Part shown: in pieces, positions 1 through 6,844 of the stretch
Numbering within the stretch: the stretch's first letter is position 1
Layout of the letters: each line of letters starts with the position of its first letter
Source of the DNA: UBA10427 sp003500135
Lineage (GTDB): Bacteria > Bacteroidota > Bacteroidia > Cytophagales > Cyclobacteriaceae
Direction of reading: 5' to 3'
DNA: 10,209 nt
NCBI GenBank assembly: GCA_963966275.1
Contig: CAWZYQ010000139.1
Span: 1-10,209, forward strand
Notes under the pieces: generated by a model
The model's database searches: none
Seen by the model: only the letters and a program-made list of their open reading frames with translations
Told to the model about the DNA's origin: nothing
Made by a program: the position numbers and the translations under genes

Positions 1-172
1 CCTCTGAAGATGAAAAATCGTCCCAATAGGGCAAGGTAAGCTGCGTACTATCATTAATATCGGCCACTCGTGCGTTATCGGTTTTAGCAGCATAAGGCAA
101 ACCCCGCAAGTGCAATTGCGCCATGCCAGGCAACGCCATAATAATAAACCCTATGGCAATCCAGCTTCTCAA
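1..172 (-). CDS. N-terminal fragment of an exported protein, TTG start, cut by the window edge
   Basis: This is an open frame of 57 codons with no stop, running off the left edge. The proposed start is TTG at 172-170, overlapping the TGA stop of the PASTA gene as TTGA. A GGAGG lies four bases upstream at 181-177. Starting there gives MRSWIAIGFIIMALPGMAQ, a good signal peptide with Arg at position 2, a hydrophobic core and an A-Q end. The first in-frame ATG (139) would leave only MALPGMAQ, too short to export the protein, so TTG is preferred. The mature part continues to LPYWDDFSSSE; an LP-aromatic-x-DDFS stretch soon after the signal peptide is, from memory, common in large secreted or T9SS-exported Bacteroidota proteins. 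Function cannot be assigned from this fragment. The four-base overlap suggests translational coupling with the PASTA gene. Confidence 0.72.
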   Translation of the reverse strand, partial: MRSWIAIGFIIMALPGMAQLHLRGLPYAAKTDNARVADINDSTQLTLPYWDDFSSSE

Positions 173-1065
173 TTTGCCTCCGTTGTATCTTCTTCTATTC
201 CGCGCAGTCTTTTTATACGATTCCCATAAATCTCAGTACTGTCTTCCTTATCAAAGGCAGCAATCCACAGGTCAACCTGCTCGCCTAAGCGTATCTGATC
301 ACCCGGTTTTGGGAATTGCCGTACTACTTTTCCTGAAATACTAACATAAGCTGTATCGGAGTCGACATCCAATTCCTCGATTAACTCGTCGGTGGCCACT
401 TTTACAATCACACTCCCCACATTCAGCCCGCTGCCGATTATTGAAAACTCTGCATCTTCAATATCCAACCCGGTGAAATCGGGCGCATCGAATACCCTTT
501 TACCAAGACCATCGCCAACAATGAGATCTATCGTTGAACCTTTAGGTATGATCGTACCTGGTTTAATGGTCTCTCCTTCAAATTGCTGATCGAGTACTGC
601 ATTTTGAGCGAGGTCAGGTTTATAGATGATCTCTCCCCTCGTCAAACCGTAAGACCTCAAGACCAATTCAGCGTTTTTGAGCGAACCGTCAATCAAATTT
701 GGCATTTTGACTGGCTGAGGCTGAGTAGCCTGGACAGTCAGATAAATTTTCCTTCCCTCCTTCACATAGGCGCCTGCTTTTGGATATTGTTTAAGAACCG
801 TAAGCGGTGGTTGATCTGAAGTATATCCGGAATCGGAAACTTCATAACTCAGGTTTCTTGCCTCCAGAAAGTCTACCATTTCCCCCAGCGACATCCCCTC
901 CAATTCCGGCACGGTAATCGATTCACCGTGATTGGTCACGGCAGGGAGATAGATAAAAAAGAATATAAGTAACACCAATACCCCTAAAATGATCATGGCC
1001 AACACATGGCCGGCCAATCCAAAAATGGTTGACTGTTTTAGTTTTTCAATTAGTTTTTTCCACAT
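169..1065 (-). CDS. Membrane-anchored protein with three PASTA domains
   Basis: The 298-residue protein has a short basic cytoplasmic N-terminus (MWKKLIEKLKQ), one transmembrane helix at about residues 20-43, and a periplasmic part made of three PASTA repeats at about 48-113, 114-187 and 188-271. Each repeat shows the family pattern: a V/M-P-x-L/F opening with G-x-x-x-x-x-A/V, then a late P-x-x-G turn (YPKAG, IKPGT, FPKPG) before a final strand. PASTA domains elsewhere occur on penicillin-binding proteins and Ser/Thr kinases and bind peptidoglycan fragments. Here there is no kinase or transpeptidase domain, so it may be a stand-alone cell-wall sensor or scaffold; that role is inferred. It lies 14 bases after ddl, which fits a link to peptidoglycan synthesis, and its stop overlaps the start of the next gene. 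The acidic tail (EEDTTEAN) has no recognised function. Confidence 0.9.
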   Translation of the reverse strand: MWKKLIEKLKQSTIFGLAGHVLAMIILGVLVLLIFFFIYLPAVTNHGESITVPELEGMSLGEMVDFLEARNLSYEVSDSGYTSDQPPLTVLKQYPKAGAYVKEGRKIYLTVQATQPQPVKMPNLIDGSLKNAELVLRSYGLTRGEIIYKPDLAQNAVLDQQFEGETIKPGTIIPKGSTIDLIVGDGLGKRVFDAPDFTGLDIEDAEFSIIGSGLNVGSVIVKVATDELIEELDVDSDTAYVSISGKVVRQFPKPGDQIRLGEQVDLWIAAFDKEDSTEIYGNRIKRLRGIEEDTTEAN

Positions 1066-1079
1066 CGGCTAAAAAATTT

Positions 1080-2150
1080 CTACGCTTTATCGTAATGCGT
1101 CTTCAGTTTTTTTTCATTATTCCAACGCTGCAGGGCGGTTTCTATCAATTTGGTCAGCAGCTCGGAATATTCCAGCCCCATATTTTTCCACAACAACGGA
1201 AACATACTGGCATTGGTAAACCCGGGAATTGTGTTGATCTCGTTGACATACACCTGCCCTGTTTCACTTACAAAAATATCTACTCTGGCATAGTCGTTAC
1301 AGGCCAGCGCTTTAAATGCCTGTTCGGAATACTGCCTGACTTTCTCCTGAATATCGCGGTCTACAGGCGCCGGTACTACCATTTCGATAGCTTCAGCATC
1401 CTGGTATTTGGCTTCATAGGTGTAGAATTCATAAGCCTTTCGAAATGCTATTTCTCCCGGCCAGGTCGACGCAGGCTTTTCATTGCCAATAACCCCACAT
1501 TCGAGCTCTCGGCCCTTGACAAATTTTTCAATCAAAATATGCCTGCTGTATCTGAAACTATCTTCAAGCGCTTCATGAAATGTCTTTTCATCCGTCACTT
1601 TGGATACGCCAACACTTGACCCCAGGTTGCCCGATTTAATCATAAATGGCAATCCGAGTTTTTCCGTTAGCATCCCGAAGTCAATCTTATCCTTTTCATC
1701 TTCTGTAAAATGCTGGTAGGCAACCACCGGCACACCGGCGTGCTCCAAAAGTTTCTTGGAAAGGATTTTATCCATAGCCACTGCAGAACCCAGCACTGCC
1801 GAACCTACCACAGGTTTTCCCAAAACCTTGAAAAGCCCCTGAATACTACCATCTTCCCCATCGGTACCATGCAATATCGGGAAAACAAGGTCGAAGTCCA
1901 TTTTTTCGCCATTGGCAACAAATGCTGCGTCGTTTCCTTTTAATTCAATAGAAACCGGCACACCTGACTGAATTTCCTTTGATACTTCGTTGCACAAGTA
2001 CCAGTCGCCGGATTTTGTAATTCCTATCAATACCGTTACATAAAGCCCCTTATCGAGAAATGAAGCCACATTTAGCGCTGACCTTACAGACACTTCATGT
2101 TCTACAGATTTTCCACCGAATAATATCGCTACGCGTTTAACTTTATTCAT
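1080..2150 (-). CDS. ddl: D-alanine--D-alanine ligase
   Basis: This cytoplasmic ATP-grasp enzyme joins two D-alanines for the peptidoglycan stem peptide. At 356 residues it has the usual length for the family. Visible motifs are GGKSVEHEVS at 12-21 (N-terminal substrate loop), HGTDGEDGSIQG at 94-105, K172 followed by GSSVGVSK in the ATP-binding region, ELECGVIGN at about 215-223, the omega-loop FYTYEAKY at 242-249, and NEINTIPGFT at 303-312 with the metal-binding Glu and Asn. The Lys-Tyr pair K248-Y249 corresponds to K215-Y216 of E. coli DdlB and indicates a D-Ala-D-Ala rather than a Van-type D-Ala-D-Lac ligase. One oddity is that the usual K-P of the ATP-grasp loop reads K172-S173. The gene heads a leftward group with the PASTA protein and the exported protein; a candidate promoter lies at 2241-2272. 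Confidence 0.97.
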   Translation of the reverse strand: MNKVKRVAILFGGKSVEHEVSVRSALNVASFLDKGLYVTVLIGITKSGDWYLCNEVSKEIQSGVPVSIELKGNDAAFVANGEKMDFDLVFPILHGTDGEDGSIQGLFKVLGKPVVGSAVLGSAVAMDKILSKKLLEHAGVPVVAYQHFTEDEKDKIDFGMLTEKLGLPFMIKSGNLGSSVGVSKVTDEKTFHEALEDSFRYSRHILIEKFVKGRELECGVIGNEKPASTWPGEIAFRKAYEFYTYEAKYQDAEAIEMVVPAPVDRDIQEKVRQYSEQAFKALACNDYARVDIFVSETGQVYVNEINTIPGFTNASMFPLLWKNMGLEYSELLTKLIETALQRWNNEKKLKTHYDKA

Positions 2151-2240
2151 AAAAAACAGGTTAGCCTTTCCTTTTCAACGTAAGGCAAAAACGGTTAATT
2201 TTGTCCAAAACCCTTATTATGTTCCGATCCGGATTTCTGA

Positions 2241-2272
2241 CAAAAATAACTGAGATTCGTAAAAGCGCCACA
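2241..2272 (-). promoter_or_regulatory. Candidate Bacteroidota promoter for ddl
   Basis: On the minus strand, TATTTTTG at 2248-2241 fits the Bacteroidota -7 element TAnnTTTG exactly. A partial -33 element TGTG (consensus TTTG) lies at 2272-2269 after a 20-base spacer. It falls in the 163-base gap between the M43 protease gene and ddl and would give a leader of roughly 85 bases. The weak -33 match keeps confidence low. The rest of this gap holds no gene or terminator I can support. Confidence 0.4.
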
Positions 2273-2313
2273 TTGAGTGGAATATTTCTACTTAATATGT
2301 AAGAAATAGCCTG

Positions 2314-4494
2314 CTAGGGCTGGTGAATGATGCGCCTGACCACGGAAAAACCCGGGCTTGCCACTTTAACGAAATACATGCCGGCCTGCAGATCGGTAAA
2401 ATCAAAGGTATAAGACTGGTTCAGGGCATTTTGAAAATTGTTTCTCCTCAATATTTTTCCTGTACTGCTATATAGAACCATTTCAATATCCGTGCGCTGA
2501 TCGGAATAAATGGCCACATTGGTTTGATTATTTATAGTTGGGTTCGGATATACCAATACATTGTTCAAATCAGGTATAACGATCTGGTCGGGGCTCGTAA
2601 GAAAAAACTCAACATCGTCAATAAAAAGGTTATTGCTATTGCCATTGACCGTCACGAAAGCGATTCTTACTGAATCCTGCCCGGCCAATGCACTTAAATC
2701 AATGGTCCTTTGCATCCAGTCGCTATCATCTTCCGGCTGCCAGGGATCGCTTGATTCCGTAACCTTCATTTCATCACTATTCAGCTCTAGGAGGTCATAA
2801 TCGAAATCTTCGCCGCCATTCACTGATCCCAATACAAGCAGTTTATCAACAAATCCTGGTCTCTGTGCATAGGAAAAATCAAACCTCATACTGGCCGACA
2901 TCAAGCCTGAAAAATCAAAAACCGGCGAAACGAGCCAATCTTCTTCCCCGAGCTGATCATACTCAAACATTGGCATTTCCGCAGCTAAACCGTCATTTAC
3001 ATCATTTAACCTCCAGCCTAAAATTTGATCAGGATTATAAACCACCCATGGAGACAGATCTGGGGACAAATCTTCGAATGTCTCGCGATAGGGCACAATC
3101 TCTTCTGTTCGATCAACAATGAAAAATTTGCTACCCGAGTTGTTATCTTCATTAAAATCGGGCAGTTCGGTTGATACAAGGTTTACTTCAAGGTTATAAC
3201 TGCCTTCTGCGAACTGTCCCAGACCGGATATTTCAATGTCTATAGTCTGGCCGGTAAAAATGCTATCGCCCCCATAGGTGATTATCGCCACAGCATCACC
3301 GTTGATGCCCAACTGAATATCGAAAGTGCCAATGGTCTCATTTCCATTATTGAGCACCCTGATAATGGGCGCTGGTGTATTATTCATAGAAACATTGGCT
3401 GGCTTGAGAATAGCCTCCAGTGAAATGTCATAAATGTCAATATCAGGCGGAATGGCCCCCAAAGAATTTTTCAATGAATTCCTTCTCGGACTGTTGTCCA
3501 GAACAATTTGCATCCGGTCGGCCTGACCGGTGGTAAACAGGTTCATACAGGCATCATCGGTGTAGTCCATGTAGTTTTGAAACATCGTTACACCGCTGCA
3601 ACCATAAAATACATCAGGCGGACAGCCGAAATGTGGTTCTTCGGCATTTGGGGTATCTTCTACAAAATCATCTACATTGCAACCATTTTCATTAAATGCC
3701 GGATCGCCCCAGATATGCCTCAGACCAAAATAGTGTCCTACTTCGTGTGTTGTGGTACGGCCCTGATCGTAATCCTCATTGAGATCGAAATTTCCACCTC
3801 CCCTATTTGATCCAAAGAAAAAATAGTCGACTACCACACCATCGGTTAGTCTGTTTTCAGTGTCTTCATCCTCCAGCCCGGGTAAATTAATAGGCGGATA
3901 CTGAGCATATCCGATGAAACCGCCTGAAAGATTGCACACCCAAATATTCAGGTAATCTTCCGCAGGCCAGTAACTCTGCGATTTTAACAGTTCATTATCG
4001 GTATTGAAATTGTAGGAAGTTTTGGGTCCCTGAACACGAAGAACACCATTGGTAGGATTGCCCTCCGGATCCCTTCTGGCCAGCACAAATTCAACATCCA
4101 GGTTGCTGGCCAATGGCTTAAATATCTCAGGCGTATTTACGGTATCCGGATTAAGGCGCTGAAAGTCTTCATTCAAAACCTCTATTTGCGATTCTACCTG
4201 GTCAATGGAAATATTAACTCCATCCCCGATCAACTCGCCATTATGAACTATATGAACGACTACCGGGATTGTGACTGTCTCCTGTGTTCGCAATGCCGAT
4301 CCGAAACTTTGCGTTTGTATTTTTTGCTTTTCGAGTTGGTCCGACATCCATTTTTCGAACCTCAGCCGGTATTCCTCCCGGTCGTGTTGGTGCAGGCGGT
4401 CCTCATAAAGCGTTGTGGCACACTTTCTTTGAGCTTCCAAATGAAAAGAGACAAAAAGAAAGCTGAAAAAAACGAATAAAAAAACAATTCGCAT
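2314..4494 (-). CDS. Secreted M43 (cytophagalysin/PAPP-A-type) zinc metalloprotease with T9SS sorting domain
   Basis: The 726-residue protein begins with a signal peptide (about 1-21, ending LEA). The metzincin zinc motif HEVGHYFGLRH is at 250-260 (H250, E251, H254, H260), followed by IWGD and the Met-turn YMDY at 308-311. Cys272, 291, 299 and 316 are spaced like the two interleaved disulfides known from the M43 enzyme ulilysin. After the catalytic domain come a CARDB-like beta domain (about 352-461), a jelly-roll or choice-of-anchor-like domain (about 465-632, opening with ETFED and ending with a FIDDVEF strand), and a type A T9SS sorting domain from VYPNP at 648 to the C-terminus. It should cross the outer membrane through T9SS and be released or anchored at the surface. 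Cys25, just after the signal peptide, could act as a cysteine switch; this is inferred. The gene starts 13 bases after nfu and is probably co-transcribed with it. Confidence 0.93.
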   Translation of the reverse strand: MRIVFLFVFFSFLFVSFHLEAQRKCATTLYEDRLHQHDREEYRLRFEKWMSDQLEKQKIQTQSFGSALRTQETVTIPVVVHIVHNGELIGDGVNISIDQVESQIEVLNEDFQRLNPDTVNTPEIFKPLASNLDVEFVLARRDPEGNPTNGVLRVQGPKTSYNFNTDNELLKSQSYWPAEDYLNIWVCNLSGGFIGYAQYPPINLPGLEDEDTENRLTDGVVVDYFFFGSNRGGGNFDLNEDYDQGRTTTHEVGHYFGLRHIWGDPAFNENGCNVDDFVEDTPNAEEPHFGCPPDVFYGCSGVTMFQNYMDYTDDACMNLFTTGQADRMQIVLDNSPRRNSLKNSLGAIPPDIDIYDISLEAILKPANVSMNNTPAPIIRVLNNGNETIGTFDIQLGINGDAVAIITYGGDSIFTGQTIDIEISGLGQFAEGSYNLEVNLVSTELPDFNEDNNSGSKFFIVDRTEEIVPYRETFEDLSPDLSPWVVYNPDQILGWRLNDVNDGLAAEMPMFEYDQLGEEDWLVSPVFDFSGLMSASMRFDFSYAQRPGFVDKLLVLGSVNGGEDFDYDLLELNSDEMKVTESSDPWQPEDDSDWMQRTIDLSALAGQDSVRIAFVTVNGNSNNLFIDDVEFFLTSPDQIVIPDLNNVLVYPNPTINNQTNVAIYSDQRTDIEMVLYSSTGKILRRNNFQNALNQSYTFDFTDLQAGMYFVKVASPGFSVVRRIIHQP

Positions 4495-4507
4495 GCGTTA
4501 GTAGTGA

Positions 4508-4783
4508 TTAGATCGTTCCGGGCATTTTAGCGCCGGTATCCCCAGGCTGGGTGATATTGATGGCATCGACAGAAGTGATCTCAGGCACAGCACGTTTTAT
4601 TGCTTCTTCTACTCCGGCTTTTAGCGTCATGGTAGACATGGGGCACGTTCCACAGGCGCCCAGCAACTCAAGGCGCACTACCATCTGGTCAGTTATTTCC
4701 AATAACTTTACATTTCCACCATCGGCTTCAAGGTAAGGCCTGATACCATCCAGTGCGTTTTCTACTTTATCAACAAGTTCCAT
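4508..4783 (-). CDS. NifU-like C-terminal-domain protein, Fe-S cluster carrier (Nfu)
   Basis: This small cytoplasmic protein of 91 residues is a stand-alone NifU C-terminal domain. It opens with VENALDGIRPYLEADGGNV, the family signature helix and D-G-G turn (D21-G22-G23), and carries the cluster-binding CxxC as GACGTCPMS with Cys44 and Cys47, followed by a helix beginning TLKAGVEEAIK. Nfu proteins carry a [4Fe-4S] cluster between subunits and hand it to target enzymes. It lies 21 bases after mrp and 13 bases before the M43 protease gene, so the three are likely one transcript. The pairing with mrp supports a shared role in Fe-S cluster assembly or delivery. The length is normal for the short Nfu form; there is no A-type domain as in E. 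coli NfuA. Confidence 0.94.
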   Translation of the reverse strand: MELVDKVENALDGIRPYLEADGGNVKLLEITDQMVVRLELLGACGTCPMSTMTLKAGVEEAIKRAVPEITSVDAINITQPGDTGAKMPGTI

Positions 4784-4804
4784 ATTTAAAGATATGTAAA
4801 AATA

Positions 4805-5896
4805 TCAACTTACATTAACGATTTTAGTTGGATCGAGGTTGGCATTGCGAATGGCCACCTGTCTGGCAAAATTCTCAGCTATTTTAAGAAATGCCTCTGC
4901 CATAGGGCCTTCTTTAAGCGCTGCCGGATAGCCGTTGTCACCACTTTCGCGTATCCCCTGGATCAATGGTACCTCTCCCAAATATGGCACTTTATTCTTG
5001 GCCGCCAGGTTTTTCACACCGTCTTTACCAAATATGTAGTATTTGTTATCGGGTAATTCTTCGGGAGTAAAATAGGCCATGTTTTCCACAAGCCCCAGCA
5101 CAGGAACATTGATCTGATCCTGTTGGAACATGGAAATTCCCTTTATTGCATCGGCAAGGGCCACTTTTTGAGGCGTAGATACTACAACAGCTCCTGTTAC
5201 CGAAACCGACTGCACCAAAGTAAGGTGTATATCGCTCGTTCCCGGAGGCAGATCTATCAGCAAATAGTCCAGTTCGCCCCACTCGGTATCGCTCAAAAAC
5301 TGCTTCAATGCCGAGCTGGCCATAGGTCCGCGCCATACAATGGCACTTTCCTGAGGTGACAAAAAACCGATAGATAATAGTTTAACACCGTATTGTTCCA
5401 CCGGAATGATCAGGTTTTTGCCATCGACCTGTTTCACACTTGGTTGTTCCTTTTCACAATTGAACATAGTTGGGATCGAAGGCCCGAAAATGTCGGCATC
5501 TACTAAACCAACTTTTGCCCCTGTTTTTGCCAGTGAAACCGCCAGGTTGCTCGATACTGTGCTTTTTCCAACTCCACCTTTACCTGAGGCAACGGCAATA
5601 ATATTTCTCACTCCGGGAAGCAGTGGGGCTTCATCCCGTATTGAAGTTACATCAGCCGTCATGTCGATGTCCACTTCAACATTCCCTACTCCAATACCTG
5701 CAATGGCTTCCGTGCAATCCTGACGAAACTTTTCCTTTAAAGGACACGCCGGTGTTGTAAGCTCTAATTCAAATTTCACCTTATTCCCCTCAATGATGAT
5801 ATTCTTGACCATGTTGAGGGTTATGATATCCTGCCCAAAATCCGGATCAATGACCGCAGAAAGGGCCTGGCGTACATTTTCTTCGTTTAACTGCAT
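4805..5896 (-). CDS. mrp: Mrp/NBP35-family Fe-S cluster carrier ATPase
   Basis: The product is a cytoplasmic P-loop ATPase for Fe-S cluster assembly or transfer, 363 residues from the chosen start. Residues 1-80 are a DUF59/MIP18 domain (DPDFGQDIITLNMV, with TTPACPLK and Cys51). The ATPase domain follows, with deviant Walker A SGKGGVGKS at 104-112, VDADIFGPSIP at 132-142 and IDLPPGTSD at 214-222. The frame stays open upstream to an ATG at 5995, but that would add 33 residues with a hydrophobic IIAIFVIII stretch before the DUF59 domain. Met at 5896 (MQLNEENVRQAL) matches the usual family start and has a purine-rich GGAGAAGAAGAG upstream. The C-terminal CxxC of many Mrp/ApbC proteins is missing: the stretch reads ENMAYFTPEELPDNKYYIFG. 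It is followed closely by nfu, a natural partner. No convincing promoter was found upstream. Confidence 0.93.
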   Translation of the reverse strand: MQLNEENVRQALSAVIDPDFGQDIITLNMVKNIIIEGNKVKFELELTTPACPLKEKFRQDCTEAIAGIGVGNVEVDIDMTADVTSIRDEAPLLPGVRNIIAVASGKGGVGKSTVSSNLAVSLAKTGAKVGLVDADIFGPSIPTMFNCEKEQPSVKQVDGKNLIIPVEQYGVKLLSIGFLSPQESAIVWRGPMASSALKQFLSDTEWGELDYLLIDLPPGTSDIHLTLVQSVSVTGAVVVSTPQKVALADAIKGISMFQQDQINVPVLGLVENMAYFTPEELPDNKYYIFGKDGVKNLAAKNKVPYLGEVPLIQGIRESGDNGYPAALKEGPMAEAFLKIAENFARQVAIRNANLDPTKIVNVS

Positions 5897-6052
5897 ATAC
5901 TCTTCTTCTCCTTCAGTATTATTTATAATGATTACAAATATCGCAATTATTTGTTTGATACCGATGCTACTGTGATAAAAATCCTGTTTTGGCATCCTTC
6001 TGTTTCAAAAACAGAAAATAGTTGCAGCATAATCAACCGCAATGGGTCAAAA

Positions 6053-6083
6053 TTTGGCTGAAATATTAAATTGAGTATTTTTG
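6053..6083 (+). promoter_or_regulatory. Bacteroidota-type promoter for the 6115 gene
   Basis: TTTG at 6053-6056 and TATTTTTG at 6076-6083 are separated by exactly 19 bases, a full match to the Bacteroidota consensus TTTG-N19-TAnnTTTG. Transcription would start near 6088-6090, leaving an A/T-rich leader of about 25 bases with no Shine-Dalgarno sequence, which is normal in this phylum. It lies in the divergent region between mrp and the rightward genes and may drive both exported-protein genes downstream. Confidence 0.75.
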
Positions 6084-6114
6084 CCGTATTTAATTTTATA
6101 AAATAATTACCGGT

Positions 6115-6762
6115 ATGGGAAAATTATTTTTTACCGCTTTATTTAGCCTGCTACTCATGTCATTGCAAGCACAGGAAATTGCCGTAACCGAGCGAGGAGA
6201 CAGTGTGGTACTATATTCCAATGGCACATGGGACTATTACGACAACTATCGTATGGATTATCGCGATCAGGAAGGGCCTGTAATACCGTTTAGCGATAAA
6301 ACTTACAAAAAGCCAGGCAGCGCAAATAAGAAGGTCAATGGCATGAATGATGCCTATGAGATCTGGTATGATGCCAAAGAATGGCGCAGAATACCCGCCG
6401 GAGACATAAATCCTGAAGCCGACGTTGCTTTTCAAGCACAACGCGGGGATGTATATTCCATGGTCATCTATGAAGAAATGGAGATCCCATTAGCCAATTT
6501 GTCTGATATAGCCCTTGAAAATGCGCTTTCAGTAGCTCCGGATATGCAAATAATTGAACGGGAATATCGAATAGTCAATAGTGATACAATAGTATTTATG
6601 AGAATGGATGGCACTACTCAAGGAATGAAAATTTCCTATTATTCGTACTACTTCACTGATGAAGACGGCTCTATTCAATTTCACACATTCACCGGACAAA
6701 GTCTTTTAAATAAATACAAGGAGAAAATTGAAGACCTTCTGAACGGCTTCATGAATAAATAA
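6115..6762 (+). CDS. Exported protein of unknown function, 215 residues
   Basis: I do not recognise a named family. Residues 1-20 (MGKLFFTALFSLLLMSLQAQ) form a clear signal peptide with an A-Q end and no lipobox Cys, so the protein is probably periplasmic or outer-membrane-associated. Just after it comes RGDSVVLYSNGTWDYYD (27-43), like the short 'G-x-x-V-x-L-x-x-x-G-T-W-x-Y' start seen in other Bacteroidota exported proteins. The remainder (about 80-213) begins with YEIWYDAKEWRRIP and alternates strands and helices, ending in an amphipathic helix. It loosely recalls a PsbP/Mog1-like alpha-beta sandwich, but that is only a guess. There is no T9SS tail, no second membrane span and no cysteine. 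A strong promoter precedes it and the next exported-protein gene follows after 82 bases; shared transcription is possible. Confidence 0.85.
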   Translation: MGKLFFTALFSLLLMSLQAQEIAVTERGDSVVLYSNGTWDYYDNYRMDYRDQEGPVIPFSDKTYKKPGSANKKVNGMNDAYEIWYDAKEWRRIPAGDINPEADVAFQAQRGDVYSMVIYEEMEIPLANLSDIALENALSVAPDMQIIEREYRIVNSDTIVFMRMDGTTQGMKISYYSYYFTDEDGSIQFHTFTGQSLLNKYKEKIEDLLNGFMNK

Positions 6763-6844
6763 AGTGGTGATAAGAAAGCCAGGCATATTTTCACAACTTT
6801 CTGTGTTGGATTTTGGTTGGTGAACTTTATAAACCGCTCACTAC

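Noticed and set aside
1029..1619. Plus-strand open frame of 196 codons opposite ddl
   Set aside because: It is antisense to intact ddl and part of the PASTA gene, has odd composition and shows no motif, promoter or family features.
2196..2203. Plus-strand TAATTTTG resembling a -7 promoter element
   Set aside because: There is no TTTG at the -33 position and no rightward gene follows; it would only read antisense into the M43 gene. Chance in AT-rich DNA is likelier.
2308..2324. Small AGCC/GGCT inverted repeat across the M43 gene stop codon
   Set aside because: It has only four base pairs and no clean T-tract, so it is insufficient for a terminator call.
5897..5995. N-terminal extension of Mrp with a hydrophobic IIAIFVIII stretch
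   Set aside because: The extension precedes the normal DUF59 start, is AT-rich like intergenic DNA, and a better-placed Met with a purine-rich upstream sequence exists at 5896.
6773..6802. Inverted pair AGAAAG / CTTTCT after the 215-residue protein gene
   Set aside because: The stem is six weak pairs with an 18-base loop and no T-run, so it is not a credible terminator.
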